From Roseiarcus sp963829505 (GTDB lineage: Bacteria; Pseudomonadota; Alphaproteobacteria; Rhizobiales; Beijerinckiaceae): DNA of 64,000 nucleotides. The notes beneath the pieces were generated by a model that saw nothing but the letters and a program-made list of their open reading frames with translations, was not told where the DNA came from and did no database searches. This document shows, in pieces, positions 8,657 to 16,252 of the stretch. Both the position numbers and the translations under genes were made by a program. The stretch is taken from the NCBI GenBank assembly GCA_963829505.1, contig CAWHIL010000003.1, positions 806,001-870,000 on the forward strand, in the 5' to 3' direction. Position 1 is the first letter of the stretch, and each line of letters starts with the position of its first letter.

Positions 8657-8722
8657 AATTTTATTCTAAGGGTAAGAATGTAGGCCGTCGATGCGCGTCT
8701 CGCATCGCCCGCCACAAAGGGG

Positions 8723-9430
8723 ATGGACGCTGTGGGAAGGTCGAAGCCCCTGGAGGAGCCCTCGCCCGGCGATGCCGAGGGCGCGACCGACGCGGCGCGG
8801 CTCGCGCGCCGCGAACGGCGGCGCGATCGCTCGCGCGAGGAAATCCTGGAGGCCGCTCGCGACGTCGTCCTGCGCAACGGCGTCGCCGCAACGACGCTCG
8901 AGGCCGTCGCCAGGGAGGTGGGGGTCTCCAAGACCGCGCTCTACTACTACTTTCCGTCGAAAGACGCGCTGCTGTTCGAACTCATGTTCGCGACCCTTCA
9001 GGCGCATGCGGCCGCGGTCCATGACGCCGTCGAGGGGACGGAGGGGACGGGCGCGCTGGCGGCCCTGATCGGCGCAACGGTGAAGGCCTTCGCGCCGCGT
9101 CTCGAGGATTTTCGCCTTGCGTTCCTCGAAAGCCAGCTTGCAAGGCCCGGCACGGTTCGCTTCGAAGCCGCGCAATTCGAGCGCATACGCCCGCTGAACG
9201 ACCTCATCCTGGCGGGCGCATCGGAGAAGCTCGCCGACGGCCAAGGCTCCGGCGTCAATCGCGCCGGGGTGGAGCCGCGCCTGCTCGCGTTTCTCGCCTA
9301 TCTCGCCGCGCTCGGGCTCCTGACGATGAAGGGGCTCGTCGAAAGCGTCAACGATCCGCTGAAATATTCGGACGACGAAATGATTGCGGCCCTGGCGAGC
9401 GTGTTCGGGGCCGCCGCCGAGCCGCGCTGA
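8723..9430 (+). CDS. TetR-family transcriptional regulator
   Basis: A 235-residue repressor. After a disordered acidic N-terminus, residues about 38-85 carry the TetR helix-turn-helix: ILEAARDVVLRNGVAATTLEAV and then VGVSKTALYYYFPSKDALL. The C-terminal effector domain is not specific enough to name a ligand. It is transcribed away from the MAPEG gene, with two palindromes between them, so autoregulation and control of the MAPEG gene are likely. ATG 8723 follows AAGGGG closely. Confidence 0.9.
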   Translation: MDAVGRSKPLEEPSPGDAEGATDAARLARRERRRDRSREEILEAARDVVLRNGVAATTLEAVAREVGVSKTALYYYFPSKDALLFELMFATLQAHAAAVHDAVEGTEGTGALAALIGATVKAFAPRLEDFRLAFLESQLARPGTVRFEAAQFERIRPLNDLILAGASEKLADGQGSGVNRAGVEPRLLAFLAYLAALGLLTMKGLVESVNDPLKYSDDEMIAALASVFGAAAEPR

Positions 9431-9443
9431 CGCCTTACCGCCC

Positions 9444-10488
9444 TCAGCTGCCGAACACGTCGTTCGTCTGCGCGCTGACCCGGACGAAGGTGGTGCGCTT
9501 CGACACTTCCTTGAGATGCGCCGCGCCGATGTAGGTCATCATCGAGCGCACGCCGCCCATGATTTCGCTGAGCGTGCCCTCGACGGGGCCGCGATAGGGG
9601 GTCTCGACGGTCTTTCCCTCAGCCGCCCGATAATGCGCGACGCCGCCGGCGTATTTCTTCATCGCCGTCTCGGACGACATGCCGTAGAACGACATGCCGA
9701 CGGCGACTTTTTCGCCGTCGCGCGTCTCGTAGCGGACGTCGCCCGCGCATTCGTCGTGGCCGGCGAGCATGCCGCCGAGCATGACGAAATCCGCCCCCGC
9801 CCCGTAGGCCTTGGCGACGTCGCCCGGAACGGTGCAGCCGCCGTCGGCGCAGACGAGACCTTTGAGCCCATGCGCAGCGTCGGCGCATTCGATGATGGCG
9901 GAAAGCTGCGGATAGCCGACCCCGGTGACTTCGCCGGGTGGTGCAGACCGATCCCGGCCCGATGCCGATCTTGACGATGTCGGCGCCGGCGATGACGAGC
10001 GCTTCCGTCATGTCGCCGGTGACGACGTTGCCGGCCATGATGCCGGCCTCGGGATGGTTGTCGCGGACGCGCTTGACGACGTCGAGGAACTTCTCCGCAT
10101 ATCCGTTGGCGACGTCGAGGCAGATGAGCCCGATCGGCGCGCGCTTGGCGACCGCGGCGAGCTTGCGCACATCCTCAGCCGTGGTGCCGAGCGAGTAGAA
10201 GGCGTGGCGGCCGTCCGGCCCGGCGAAGAAGGAAGCAAGCTCCGCCTCGGGGTAGTGCTTGTGCAACGCCGTCAGCGCACCATGTTTTCCAAGCGCGCGG
10301 GCCATCGCCGTGGTCCCGGTCACGTCCATGTTGGCGGCGATGAGGGGAAAACCTTTCCACTCCCGCCCCGTGTGGAGGAGCCGGAACGCCCGGTTGACGT
10401 CGACGGCGCTGCGGGTCGAGAGGGTCGAGCGCTTGGGCCGGATAAGAACGTCCTTGAAATCGAGCTTGACGTCGGTTTCGATACGCAT
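9444..10488 (-). pseudogene. guaC: GMP reductase with one-base frameshift
   Basis: The two halves together match the classical 347-residue GMP reductase, which converts GMP to IMP with NADPH and release of ammonia. The 5' part encodes the TIM-barrel start, AANMDVTGT, and the catalytic loop IGPGSVCTTR with the nucleophilic Cys at residue 182. After codon 185 the frame is lost. The remaining domain resumes in another frame with TGVGYPQLSA, FVMLGGMLAGHDE, FYGMSSETAMKK and RTTFVRVSAQ. The span is 1045 bases, which is 3 x 348 + 1, so one extra base near 9930-9937 explains everything. Either a sequencing error or a recent mutation. The convergent TetR gene ends 13 bases away. Confidence 0.9.
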
Positions 10489-10593
10489 GAGCGATCCAGG
10501 GTCGATGACGGCGGGCGTCGTCTTTTCGTTATCGATATATCATGGGCGCCGGGCATTGCGTATCGAGGGGATAGAGGAGGCGGAGTTCGTAAG

Positions 10594-11229
10594 ATGAGCG
10601 ACAAGCTGATTTTCTACACCCACCCGATGTCCCGGGCGCGGATCGTCCGCTGGATGCTGGAAGAGGTCGGCGAGCCCTACGAGACGAAGATCCTAGAGTT
10701 CAACCATTCGATGAAGGGGCCGGACTATCTGGTCATCAACCCAATGGGCAAGGTCCCGGCGATCCGCCATGGCGACACGGTCGTCACCGAGACCGCCGCG
10801 ATCTGCGCCTATCTCGCCGACGCCTTTCCGGCGGCCGGGCTCGCCCCGCCCCCGGGCTCGCACGAGCGCGGCCCCTACTACCGCTGGCTGTTCTTCGCGG
10901 CGGGGCCGATCGAAGCGGCGGTGACCGACAAGGCGCTCGGCTGCGACGTCCCGGCCGAGCGCGAGGGCATGGTCGGCTACGGCAACATGGATCGGGCGCT
11001 GGCGGCGGTCGAAGGCCAGCTCTACCGCACCGACTACATTGCCGGCGACAAGTTCACTGCGGCGGATGTCTATCTCGGGTCGGCGGTCGGCTGGGGGATG
11101 CTCTACAAGGGCATCGACAAGCGGCCGGCGTTCGAGCGCTACTGGGCCCTGATCAGCGCCCGCCCGGCGTTCATCCGTGCCAAGGCGATCGACGACGCGC
11201 TGATCGAGGAGCGCAAGAAGGCGAGCTGA
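10594..11229 (+). CDS. Glutathione S-transferase family protein
   Basis: A 211-residue protein with a thioredoxin-like N-terminal domain: FYTHPMSRARIVRWMLEEVG, NPMGKVPAI with the cis-Pro, and ETAAICAYLAD with the Glu/Thr pair that contacts the glutathione gamma-glutamyl group. The C-terminal helical domain includes FTAADVYLGSAV, the usual N-capping box. It conjugates or reduces substrates with glutathione in the cytosol; the substrate is unknown. ATG 10594 has GGAG eight bases upstream. It precedes an SDR gene by 30 bases and is probably co-transcribed with it. Confidence 0.9.
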   Translation: MSDKLIFYTHPMSRARIVRWMLEEVGEPYETKILEFNHSMKGPDYLVINPMGKVPAIRHGDTVVTETAAICAYLADAFPAAGLAPPPGSHERGPYYRWLFFAAGPIEAAVTDKALGCDVPAEREGMVGYGNMDRALAAVEGQLYRTDYIAGDKFTAADVYLGSAVGWGMLYKGIDKRPAFERYWALISARPAFIRAKAIDDALIEERKKAS

Positions 11230-11259
11230 AGCGCGGGCTTTGTCGCCGGGAGGAAGCCG

Positions 11260-12003
11260 ATGCGGCTCAAGGGCAAGACGGCGGTCGTCACGGGCGCCGG
11301 GCAGGGGTTCGGCTTCGGCATCGCCGAGACGTTCGTGCGCGAAGGGGCGCGGGTCGCCTGCCTCGACCTGAAGCCGGAGGTCGCAGAAGCCGCGGCGAAG
11401 CGCTTCGGCCCCGCCGCGCTCCCTCTCACCGCCGACGTCTCGAAGCGCGAGGACGTCGAGCGGGCGGCGAAGGCGGCGATCGAGGCGTTCGGGCGGGTCG
11501 ACATCGTCGTCAACAACGCCGGCACCACCCATCGCAACAAGCCGCTCATGGAGGTCGAGGAGGCGGAGTTCGACCGCATCTTCGCGGTCAACGTGAAATC
11601 GATCTTCCTCACCGCCCAGGCGTTCGTTCCCCACATGCGGGAGAAGGGCGGCGGCGTCTTCGTAAACGTCGGCTCGACGGCGGCGCTGAGGCCACGGCCC
11701 GGGCTCGCCGTCTACAACGCCTCCAAGGGCGCGGTGCACCTGATGACGAAGTCGATGGCGGTCGAACTCGCGCCCCATATCCGCGTCTGCGCTATCGCTC
11801 CCGTCGCCGGCGAGACGCCGCTGCTCGCCATGTTCATGGGCGAGGACACGCCCGAGAAGCGCGCCGCCTTCAAGGCGACGGTGCCGCTCGGCCGCTTCTC
11901 CACCCCGGCCGACATCGGCGCGGCCGCGCTCTATCTCGCGAGCGACGAAGCGGCGTTCCTGACCGGCGTGGTGCTCGAGGTGGACGGCGGGCGCTGCATC
12001 TGA
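11260..12003 (+). CDS. Short-chain dehydrogenase/reductase
   Basis: A 247-residue classical SDR. The Rossmann start TGAGQGFGFGIAE binds the dinucleotide, NNAG is present near residue 86, the catalytic Ser is in NVGSTAAL, and the Tyr-x3-Lys pair is in YNASKG. The C-terminus VVLEVDGGRCI is FabG-like. CLDLKPE after the second strand has Asp in the position that usually favours NAD over NADP. The substrate is unknown. It follows the GST gene closely, and GGGAGGA lies upstream of ATG 11260. Confidence 0.9.
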   Translation: MRLKGKTAVVTGAGQGFGFGIAETFVREGARVACLDLKPEVAEAAAKRFGPAALPLTADVSKREDVERAAKAAIEAFGRVDIVVNNAGTTHRNKPLMEVEEAEFDRIFAVNVKSIFLTAQAFVPHMREKGGGVFVNVGSTAALRPRPGLAVYNASKGAVHLMTKSMAVELAPHIRVCAIAPVAGETPLLAMFMGEDTPEKRAAFKATVPLGRFSTPADIGAAALYLASDEAAFLTGVVLEVDGGRCI

Positions 12004-12085
12004 GGGGGCGGGCGAGGCCGGCGCCATCCTCCGGGCGCCTTCGCCGCGCAGGCTTCAGGCTGGGCGGCGACCGAGGAGCACCCCC

Positions 12086-12388
12086 ATGACCGATCGCGCG
12101 CTTTACGTCCGTCTCGAGGCCAAGCCCGGCAAGGAAGCCGAGGTCGAGGCGTTCCTGAAGCAGGCGAGGGCGCTCGTCATGGAGGAGAGGCGGACCGCCG
12201 TCTGGTTCGCGCTGAGGATCGGGCCGAGTTCGTTCGCCATCTTCGACGCCTTCGACGGCGAGGCGGGCCGCGAGGCGCATCTTCAGGGAAAGGTGGCCGA
12301 AGCGCTGAAGGCGAAGGCGCCCGACCTCTTCGCCAACCAACTCGACATCGTCCGGGTCGAGGTGCTCGCCGACAAGCTGCCGGGCTGA
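12086..12388 (+). CDS. Antibiotic biosynthesis monooxygenase-like protein
   Basis: A 100-residue protein with the small ferredoxin-like fold of the ABM superfamily: a strand LYVRLEAKPGKEAEVEAFL, then WFALRIGPSSFAIFDAF, and a helix with HLQGKVAEAL. These small dimeric proteins include quinol monooxygenases and stress-related oxygenases that work without cofactors. A precise substrate cannot be named. It is 82 bases downstream of the SDR gene, on the same strand. Confidence 0.8.
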   Translation: MTDRALYVRLEAKPGKEAEVEAFLKQARALVMEERRTAVWFALRIGPSSFAIFDAFDGEAGREAHLQGKVAEALKAKAPDLFANQLDIVRVEVLADKLPG

Positions 12389-12394
12389 GCGGCG

Positions 12395-12949
12395 TTAGTT
12401 GGTCGGGAAGAACGCCTCGACCGGCGCCTCCAGACCGGGCGGCTCGAGGCGGACGCGCCCGTCGCGCAGGATGCGGGTCTCGATCGCCCCGGCGGCGCCG
12501 CGCTTGTGCCAGATCATCACGCGCCGGTCAGGATCGAGAATGAGATAATGCTCCAGGCTCGGCAATGAGAAGTAGCCGTCGAGCTTGGGTCCGTGATCGT
12601 CGGCCGCGGTGCTCGGCGACAGGACTTCGACAAGGATAACCGGGTCGGAAATCTCCAGCGTGTCGAGGTCGGACGGGGCAGGGCAGACGACGAGCGCGTC
12701 CGGCTGGAAGGCGATGCGTGCGGTCACCCTGACGGTCATGCCGTCCGGAAACATGCGGCAGGGAAGGCCGGCGCTGACGATCGCGGCCTTCAGTTGCTCC
12801 TGCGCCGCAAACTTGGTCAGAGCGTGGATCGCCCGTTCCGGCGCCATCATGACCGGCCGGCCGTCGCGCAATTCCCAGCGTCCCTCGCGCCCAGTCGCCC
12901 AGGCGAGAAACGTGTCGACGTTGAGAAGCGTCTCGGCCGTGCTCGACAT
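12395..12949 (-). CDS. Uma2-family (DUF820) putative restriction endonuclease-like protein
   Basis: A 184-residue PD-(D/E)xK-fold protein. The diagnostic stretches are RWELRDGRPVMMAPE near the N-terminus, FQPDALVVC with the metal-binding Asp, ILVEVLSPSTAADDHGPKL with the catalytic Glu and Lys, and YLILDPDRR. The family is very abundant in cyanobacteria and some alphaproteobacteria, and its biological role is unsettled. It converges with the monooxygenase gene with a six-base gap. No methyltransferase lies alongside. Confidence 0.88.
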   Translation of the reverse strand: MSSTAETLLNVDTFLAWATGREGRWELRDGRPVMMAPERAIHALTKFAAQEQLKAAIVSAGLPCRMFPDGMTVRVTARIAFQPDALVVCPAPSDLDTLEISDPVILVEVLSPSTAADDHGPKLDGYFSLPSLEHYLILDPDRRVMIWHKRGAAGAIETRILRDGRVRLEPPGLEAPVEAFFPTN

Positions 12950-13009
12950 GGCCTCAGTCTAGCATCCTCGCGGACGCCTGTCCGGCGGGCTCGGGGCGTT
13001 AGCGCCCGA

Positions 13010-13237
13010 TCATCGCGCGGCGGGCATGGCCGAATAGCGGCGGGCCGCTGCGGCCCCGATCAGGATGATCGTGTCGCCCGCCTGCTCGCGGACGCGGATG
13101 CGGCATCCATTGGCTTCCACGCCCTCCGCCAGTCCAATCACCTTCGGCCAGGCGGCGCGCGAGTCGTCGAGGGCGACGGCGCGCTCGGCGACGATGACCT
13201 CATCGCCCCGGAGCACTTCGAAATCGTAGAATTGCAC
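13010..13237 (-). CDS. Small hypothetical protein
   Basis: A 75-residue protein beginning QFYDFEVLRGDEV from a GTG codon at 13237, preceded by GGGAGGGACC. A longer GTG start at 13285 is possible but adds only low-complexity residues. It has alternating strand and helix character (VLRGDEVIVAERAVALDD, RIRVREQAGDTIILI), reminiscent of the small DUF6894-like proteins common in Hyphomicrobiales, but I cannot assign it firmly. No membrane segment or catalytic motif is visible. Confidence 0.55.
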   Translation of the reverse strand: MQFYDFEVLRGDEVIVAERAVALDDSRAAWPKVIGLAEGVEANGCRIRVREQAGDTIILIGAAAARRYSAMPAAR

Positions 13238-13572
13238 CTGGGTCCCTCCCCACGAACGGCGGTCCCCGCCTCCCTGGCGCCCCACGCTTTCCGTGCGCGG
13301 TGGCGACTTCCACTAAAGTAGCACGCCTTTGCTCTGGATACTATCCCGAAAGCCCGAAACTTTGGTCGAAGCCCGCGCCGGGCGCCGCGGCGGCCGGCGC
13401 CCCAGAGCGCCTCGTTTGCCCCACGCCGACCGCCGCGAACCCGCCGCTCGCGACGGGCCGGCACAGGCTCGCGGAACGCCGGACGCCCGCGCCCGCGAAC
13501 CCACGCCGCTCTTTCCCTTGTCGCCCTGCGGGCGGGCGAACGCTTTGATCCAGCGCAAGGACTAGCCTTGCG
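13238..13572. other. Intergenic region with an FNR/FixK-like half-conserved site
   Basis: About 335 bases with no gene I can support. At 13545-13558 the sequence TTGATCCAGCGCAA resembles the FNR/FixK box (TTGAT-N4-ATCAA); the left arm is exact and the right arm has two mismatches. It is about 300 bases upstream of the small hypothetical gene, which is far for a promoter site, so a function is uncertain. Short open frames here have no recognisable features. Confidence 0.35.
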
Positions 13573-14028
13573 TCACGCCTGCGACCGGGCCGGCCCCGCG
13601 ACGCCGAGCCGGCGCAACTCGATCGCCGGGCAGCGGTTCATGACGACCGTCACGCCCCGCGCGCGGGCCCGTTCGGCGGCGGCCTCGTCGACGACGCCGA
13701 GCTGCATCCAGACCACCCGCGGCAGGGCGACGAGCCCGAGGGCGTCGTCGACCACGCCCCCTGCAGCGGCCGAGTTGCGGAACACGTCGACCATGTCGAC
13801 GGGCGCCGGGACGTCGGCGAGGCGGGCGTAGACGAGGCGCCCGCCGATCCGCGCCCCGGCGTGCCCGGGGTTTACCGGAAACGTCTCGTAGCCGCGGTTG
13901 ATGAGGACGCCGAGCACGTCATGGGAGGGCCTGAGCGGGTTCGGCGAGGCGCCGACCACAGCGACGCGCCGCACGCTGAGAAGGATGTCGCGGATCGTCT
14001 CGTCGCCGAGGCCGTCGATCGGTGACAT
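13573..14028 (-). CDS. CoA-binding (YccU-like) Rossmann protein
   Basis: A 151-residue single-domain protein. VRRVAVVGASPNPLRPSHDVLGVL is the CoA_binding Rossmann start, followed by GYETFPVNPGHAG and the conserved VDMVDVFRN. It ends with the strand-helix ARGVTVVMNRCPAIEL, with the family Cys. It is related to the CoA-binding domain of succinyl-CoA synthetase; the cellular role of the stand-alone protein is not established. It starts three bases after the stop of the enoyl-CoA hydratase gene, so the two form an operon and may share a CoA-thioester context. Confidence 0.9.
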   Translation of the reverse strand: MSPIDGLGDETIRDILLSVRRVAVVGASPNPLRPSHDVLGVLINRGYETFPVNPGHAGARIGGRLVYARLADVPAPVDMVDVFRNSAAAGGVVDDALGLVALPRVVWMQLGVVDEAAAERARARGVTVVMNRCPAIELRRLGVAGPARSQA

Positions 14029-14031
14029 CGG

Positions 14032-14841
14032 TCAGGCGCCCCAGCGCGGTTGGCGCTTCTCGAGAAAGGCCGCGATCCCCTCGGACGAATCGGGCTCGGC
14101 CAGGTTGTCGACCATGGCCTTGGCCGCAAGTGCGTAGGCGACGGCGAGCGGCGCCTCGATCTGCTCGTTGAACGCGCGCTTGCCGATGGCGATCACCTCC
14201 GCCGAACGGGCCGCGATCCCGGCCGCGAGCGCCTTCGCCTCGTGAAGCGCCTGTCCTTCGGGGACGACCCGGTTGACGAGGCCGATCCGGGCCGCTTCCT
14301 CGGCGCCGAGGAGGCGCCCGGTCAGCGCCATGTCCATCGCGGCCTTGCGCGAGACGGCGCGGCCGACGGCGACGAGCGGCGACGAGCAGAAGAGCCCGAT
14401 GTTGACGCCGGGCAGGGCGAAGCGCGCCTTCTCGCCCGCGACCGCGAGGTCGCAGGAGGCGACGAGCTGGCAGCCGGCCGCGGTCGCAACGCCTTCGACC
14501 GCCGCGATCACCGGCTTCGGCAGGGCGACGATCGCCTCCATGAGGGTGGCGCAGCGCGTCATGATCCGCTCGTAGAACGCGCGGCCGCGGTCGGAGTTGT
14601 TGCGGTGCGCCTGAATCTCCCGGAGATCGTGGCCGGCGCTGAGGGCCGGGCCCTCGCCCGCGATGACGACGGCCCGGGCGGACGGGTCTTTGGCGAGGTC
14701 GGCGAGGGCGACGATCAGCGTGTCGATCATGGCGAGCCCGAGGGCGTTGCGGCTTTGGGGCTGCGACAGGGTCAGCGTGACGACGCCGGCCTCTTCGGCG
14801 CGGCGGACGAGTTCGGACGCGAGGGCGGGCGTTGCGGTCAT
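14032..14841 (-). CDS. Enoyl-CoA hydratase/isomerase family protein
   Basis: A 269-residue crotonase-fold protein. SQPQSRNALGLAM, then AGEGPALSAGHDLREI (the first half of the oxyanion hole), KPVIAAVEGVATAAGCQLVASCD with the GVATAAG turn, and FALPGVNIGLFCSSP. The Asp after SAGH and the lack of the second catalytic Glu of typical hydratases resemble the ECHDC3-type subgroup, so hydratase activity is not certain. It is co-transcribed with the CoA-binding protein downstream. The start ATG 14841 faces the parS-containing intergenic region. Confidence 0.88.
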   Translation of the reverse strand: MTATPALASELVRRAEEAGVVTLTLSQPQSRNALGLAMIDTLIVALADLAKDPSARAVVIAGEGPALSAGHDLREIQAHRNNSDRGRAFYERIMTRCATLMEAIVALPKPVIAAVEGVATAAGCQLVASCDLAVAGEKARFALPGVNIGLFCSSPLVAVGRAVSRKAAMDMALTGRLLGAEEAARIGLVNRVVPEGQALHEAKALAAGIAARSAEVIAIGKRAFNEQIEAPLAVAYALAAKAMVDNLAEPDSSEGIAAFLEKRQPRWGA

Positions 14842-15083
14842 GAGACGGGTCCGGGAAGCGGGAGAGCTTGCGCCGCAAGCGTAGGCTGGACGCGCGGCGG
14901 CGTCGATACTGCAAATGCAGCGTCTGGCTGAACGTTCCCCTTTGGGCCTCCGGGCTCAAGTCTTCCCGGCGGAACGCCCCATTCCGAGGTCGCCGCCATC
15001 GGACCGGCCGCGCCGATCCCGGCGGGCTTTTGCGCCGCGGCGTGCAAATCGGCGCGGCGAGGGACGATTGCTGGCGACAAAGG

Positions 15084-15099
15084 TGTTTCACGTGAAACA
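15084..15099. promoter_or_regulatory. parS centromere site (ParB binding)
   Basis: TGTTTCACGTGAAACA is identical to the canonical 16-base bacterial chromosomal parS, and the symmetry extends one more base on each side (15083-15100). ParB (Spo0J) loads on such sites and spreads to organise the origin region for segregation. Chromosomal parS sites cluster near oriC, so this window is probably in the origin-proximal part of the chromosome. parAB are not in the window. The site lies in an intergenic region, free of coding constraint. Confidence 0.9.
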
Positions 15100-15110
15100 C
15101 TTACGAGCGA

Positions 15111-15199
15111 TTCATAACAGGGAAGATTTGCGTCGGAACAGGGTAAGTTTACGTCCGTAACAGGGAGGTTTTTTCGTCGGAACAGGGAGGATTTTGGCG
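15111..15199 (+). repeat. Four direct repeats at 21-22 base spacing beside parS
   Basis: The core AACAGGG recurs with starts at 15116, 15137, 15159 and 15181, each followed by a purine/T-rich stretch and CG. The spacing of 21, 22 and 22 bases is about two helical turns, so all copies face the same side of the DNA. The consensus unit is roughly GGAACAGGGAGGTTTTTTCG. The first copy begins about a dozen bases after parS. The array looks like protein-binding iterons; what binds is unknown. Confidence 0.8.
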
Positions 15200-15412
15200 A
15201 GGGCCTGCGGCGCGCCGGCCGCGTCGTCGTCGGCCAGCGTGGGCGCGGTATCGGGCAGCTTTTGGAGCCCGTCGAAGGGCGACGCCTCAAAAACGACACC
15301 CGCGAATAAAAGCTTCCAACCGGGCGCAGGCCAAGTTGGACAATACCTTGTCGTTGTTTTGACTGCCCTCGAGATGGATGCGGACAGGTTTGGGGGCGAA
15401 AGGGGACTTCGC

Positions 15413-16252
15413 ATGTCGGTTCTGGAGCACACGCCCCCGGCGGTCATGACCCAGAGCCGGGTCGTCTATCGCCACCGGCTCGCGACCCGGATCTGGCATT
15501 GGCTCAACGCGGCCGTCCTCCTCGTCATGCTGATGAGCGGCCTGATGATCTTCAACGCCCACCCGCGCCTCTACTGGGGCCAGTACGGGGCCAATCCCGA
15601 TCCGGCCTGGCTCGAGATCGGGAGCGATGGCGAACATGGGTTCCTGCGCGTGGGATCGTCCACGGCGCCCACCACCGGGTTTCTGGGCGTGTCGGGCGGC
15701 CCGGGCGATCAGGCCGTCGAAACGGCTTTCCCCGGCTGGCTCACCATTCCCTCCGGCTATGACCTTGCGCTGGCGCGCCACTGGCACCTCACCTTTGCCT
15801 GGCTCTTCGTGGCGGCGATTCTCACCTATTGGCTGTTCGGTCTCGGCAACCGTCACATCTGGCGGGACCTCATTCCCGCCGGCGCCGAACTGACGCCGCG
15901 TCACATCCTCGAAGACGTGAAAAACCACGCGCTGTTGCGCTTTCCCAAGGGCGAGGCGGCGCGGCGATACAACATTCTGCAGAAGCTTTCCTATCTCGGC
16001 GTCGTCGTCGTCCTCATTCCGCTCCAGATCCTGACCGGGCTCGCCATGTCGCCGGCGATGGACGCCGCGTGGCCGTGGCTGCTCGACGTCTTCGGCGGCC
16101 GCCAGTCGGCCCGCTCGATCCACTTTGTGTGCGCGACGCTGCTCGTGCTGTTCATCCTCGTGCATCTCGTGATGGTCGCGCTCGTCGGACCGTTCAACGA
16201 GATCGGATCGATGATCACCGGCCGCTACCGCCTGCCGGCGGAGCGACGCTAG
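15413..16252 (+). CDS. Cytochrome b561/b6-type membrane protein
   Basis: A 279-residue membrane haem protein. Hydrophobic helices are IWHWLNAAVLLVMLMSGLMIF (with haem-ligand His), ARHWHLTFAWLFVAAILTYW, LSYLGVVVVLIPLQILTGLAM and IHFVCATLLVLFILVHLVMV, the His pattern of the four-helix di-haem cytochrome b family that serves hydrogenases, formate dehydrogenases and Mo oxidoreductases. A periplasmic loop of about 60 residues separates helices one and two. ATG 15413 has AGGGGA upstream. Its stop overlaps the GTG start of the molybdoenzyme gene, so the two form a membrane electron-transfer pair. Confidence 0.88.
   Translation: MSVLEHTPPAVMTQSRVVYRHRLATRIWHWLNAAVLLVMLMSGLMIFNAHPRLYWGQYGANPDPAWLEIGSDGEHGFLRVGSSTAPTTGFLGVSGGPGDQAVETAFPGWLTIPSGYDLALARHWHLTFAWLFVAAILTYWLFGLGNRHIWRDLIPAGAELTPRHILEDVKNHALLRFPKGEAARRYNILQKLSYLGVVVVLIPLQILTGLAMSPAMDAAWPWLLDVFGGRQSARSIHFVCATLLVLFILVHLVMVALVGPFNEIGSMITGRYRLPAERR

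Larger units (their letters stand above)
14842..15412. other. Long intergenic region carrying parS and direct repeats
   Basis: About 570 bases separate the divergent enoyl-CoA hydratase and cytochrome b genes. It holds a perfect 16-base parS palindrome (15084-15099) followed within 20 bases by four direct repeats (15111-15199). Open frames crossing it on the minus strand read through the repeats and have no protein character. The remaining sequence shows no RNA gene. Confidence 0.6.

Noticed and set aside
13313..13558. Small open frame on the minus strand in the 13.3-13.6 kb gap
   Set aside because: Biased composition, no motif, and no good ribosome binding site. I see no reason to call a gene.
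13545..13558. FNR/FixK-like box TTGATCCAGCGCAA
   Set aside because: One arm is exact but the other has two mismatches, and it lies about 300 bases from the nearest start codon. Not strong enough for a regulatory call, mentioned only in the intergenic entry.
15111..15199. EcfG promoter reading of the GGAAC motifs in the parS-side repeats
   Set aside because: One unit has GGAAC with CGTA 16 bases on, but not CGTT, and the motif recurs because the array is repetitive. The iteron explanation is better.
14838..15299. Open frame through the parS and repeat region on the minus strand
   Set aside because: It reads the direct repeats as PVTDVNLPCSDANLPC and has no further protein features. The DNA repeats explain it.
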